Positions 63,169-64,000 of a DNA stretch of 64,000 nucleotides are shown piece after piece. The translations under genes and the position numbers were made by a program. Numbering within the stretch: position 1 is the first letter of the stretch; the number at the start of each line of letters is the position of its first letter. Source of the DNA: Cristatella mucedo (lineage: Eukaryota > Bryozoa > Phylactolaemata > Cristatellidae). The stretch is taken from the NCBI GenBank assembly GCA_009760855.2, contig WPIO01000033.1, positions 520,001 to 584,000 on the forward strand, read 5' to 3'. Under the pieces are notes generated by a model, which did not search any database, had not been told where the DNA came from, and saw nothing but the letters and a program-made list of their open reading frames with translations.

Positions 63169-63269
63169 AGACCTGTAAGCCAGATCACAGGATCTTAAAA
63201 TAGATTTGATGCAGTAGGGAGCCTCTATAGTTCAGACAGAAGTGGGCTATGCTGTCGCTGTGCCATTGA

Positions 63270-63591
63270 CGACAGATGATACTATGAGAACGAACAGGGC
63301 TAATTGCACCAGGCTTCCCATCAAGCAGTGTATTGAATTCAAGACTCTGTCACTTACTTTTAGGTCCCGCCATTCTCTTGCTCGGTCACGCCTATCCGAA
63401 ATACTTCCTAATCAGGCTTTTCTTTAACCACTTGCTCTTCGGACTCAAGTCGTTGAGCTGTGCCTCTAAGAACCTCAAAACCTTTGGAGACCGGGCCTTC
63501 AACTCTTATGCTCCCAAAGCCCCAAACTCACTACCGACTGGCATCTTGACATCCCATCACTTGACAACATTTAGAAGAAAGCTAAAAACAA
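63270..63591 (+). mobile_element. LINE-A degenerate ORF remnant
   Basis: Encodes, with frameshifts, LPIKQCIEFKTLSLTFRS, then KTFGDRAFNSYAPKAPNSLP and HLTTFRRKLKT. The remainder of the element continues after the SINE-A insertion, with the 3' hairpin at 63870-63945. Confidence 0.8.
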
Positions 63592-63775
63592 TCCACGTGG
63601 TCGGGTCTGCGCCTATGGGAAGGTGCTTGCACCTCACGACCCATGTCATGGGTTTGAGTCCTGCAGCAGACGATTGCATTGCCTGCTGAAAGCCGGAGTG
63701 GTGGCCGCAACGGCTGTTCTACCCACTTTTGAAATGGTGCTGTTGAATCAGCCAACCTTTACTTTATTTTTTTAT
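63592..63775 (+). mobile_element. SINE-A copy nested in LINE-A
   Basis: tcgggtctgcgcctatggga (A-box region), catgggtttgagtcctgcag (B box), then gacgattgcattgcctgctg, tgctgttgaatcagcc and a T-rich tail. It sits between the ORF end (LKTI) and the 3' UTR of the LINE. Confidence 0.78.
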
Positions 63776-63869
63776 CATATTGCATTTACTGTCATGTAAA
63801 CTGTCCTTTTCGATCTTATGCAGGCTGAAATTGCGCATTTTACCACTAACCCAGTGACATGCTTCCTGT

Positions 63870-63945
63870 CAGTATTTATAAATTGCCTAGAAAGAGATTT
63901 AGTTCTACTGGCGCTCTATAAATTTTTATCATTACCACTGCAGAA
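63870..63945 (+). mobile_element. LINE-A 3' hairpin, distal part of the SINE-split copy
   Basis: aattgcctagaaagagattt then agttctactggcgctctata, with no ATT tail of note. Confidence 0.68.
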
Positions 63946-64000
63946 ATAGTGGTAAGACTTCAGTTAGCAACTGGTTCACGGCATGCCTGAACCACTAGGA

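Overview
This is animal genomic DNA. It has spliced genes with GT-AG introns of about 0.1 to 9.3 kb, many microsatellites, several families of degenerate non-LTR retrotransposons and tRNA-derived SINEs, and a decayed hAT DNA transposon. The gene content (a tektin and the presynaptic scaffold RIM) means a bilaterian or other nervous-system-bearing animal with cilia or flagella. The RIM PDZ and C2A sequences look at least as close to vertebrate and lophotrochozoan forms as to fly or nematode forms, so an invertebrate, possibly a lophotrochozoan, is my guess. The species cannot be named from the sequence.

Layout. Positions 1-1504 hold the 3' end of a tektin gene on the + strand: two exons in GC-rich, CpG-rich DNA, with the stop codon at 1502-1504. 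Positions 1505-19650 are intergenic and repeat-dominated. They contain mostly minus-strand LINE 3' fragments, SINEs, two very long perfect inverted repeats (4632-4738 and 10670-10738), and a 2.9-kb hAT-Charlie-like transposon (11152-14056) with intact terminal inverted repeats. Its transposase is broken and a LINE fragment is nested in it. A GC/CpG-rich zone at 19650-20500 holds the start codon of RIM.

From 20371 to at least 61899 the + strand carries one gene, RIM (Rab3-interacting molecule). I could place 17 coding exons. The first 15 join in frame with matching phases to give about 1273 residues: Rab-binding helix, Cys8 zinc finger, long disordered linkers, PDZ domain, linker, C2A domain. 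Two more exons encode the basic, Ser/Pro-rich linker after C2A. One junction (59330 to 61097) is unresolved, and the C2B end is not visible and probably lies beyond 64000. Two introns appear to use GC instead of GT at the donor.

Introns hold LINE, SINE and microsatellite sequence. The repeat families are linked: the main LINE (CR1/L2-like, ATT tail) and one SINE family (TA or ATT tail) share a 3' hairpin whose outer stem differs in sequence between copies while often staying paired. This looks like a LINE/SINE partnership in which the SINE borrowed the LINE reverse transcriptase's recognition hairpin. I found no gene cluster or novel enzymatic system. The hairpin pair, the GC-AG introns and the recurrent near-perfect short-spacer inverted repeats are the most notable signals.
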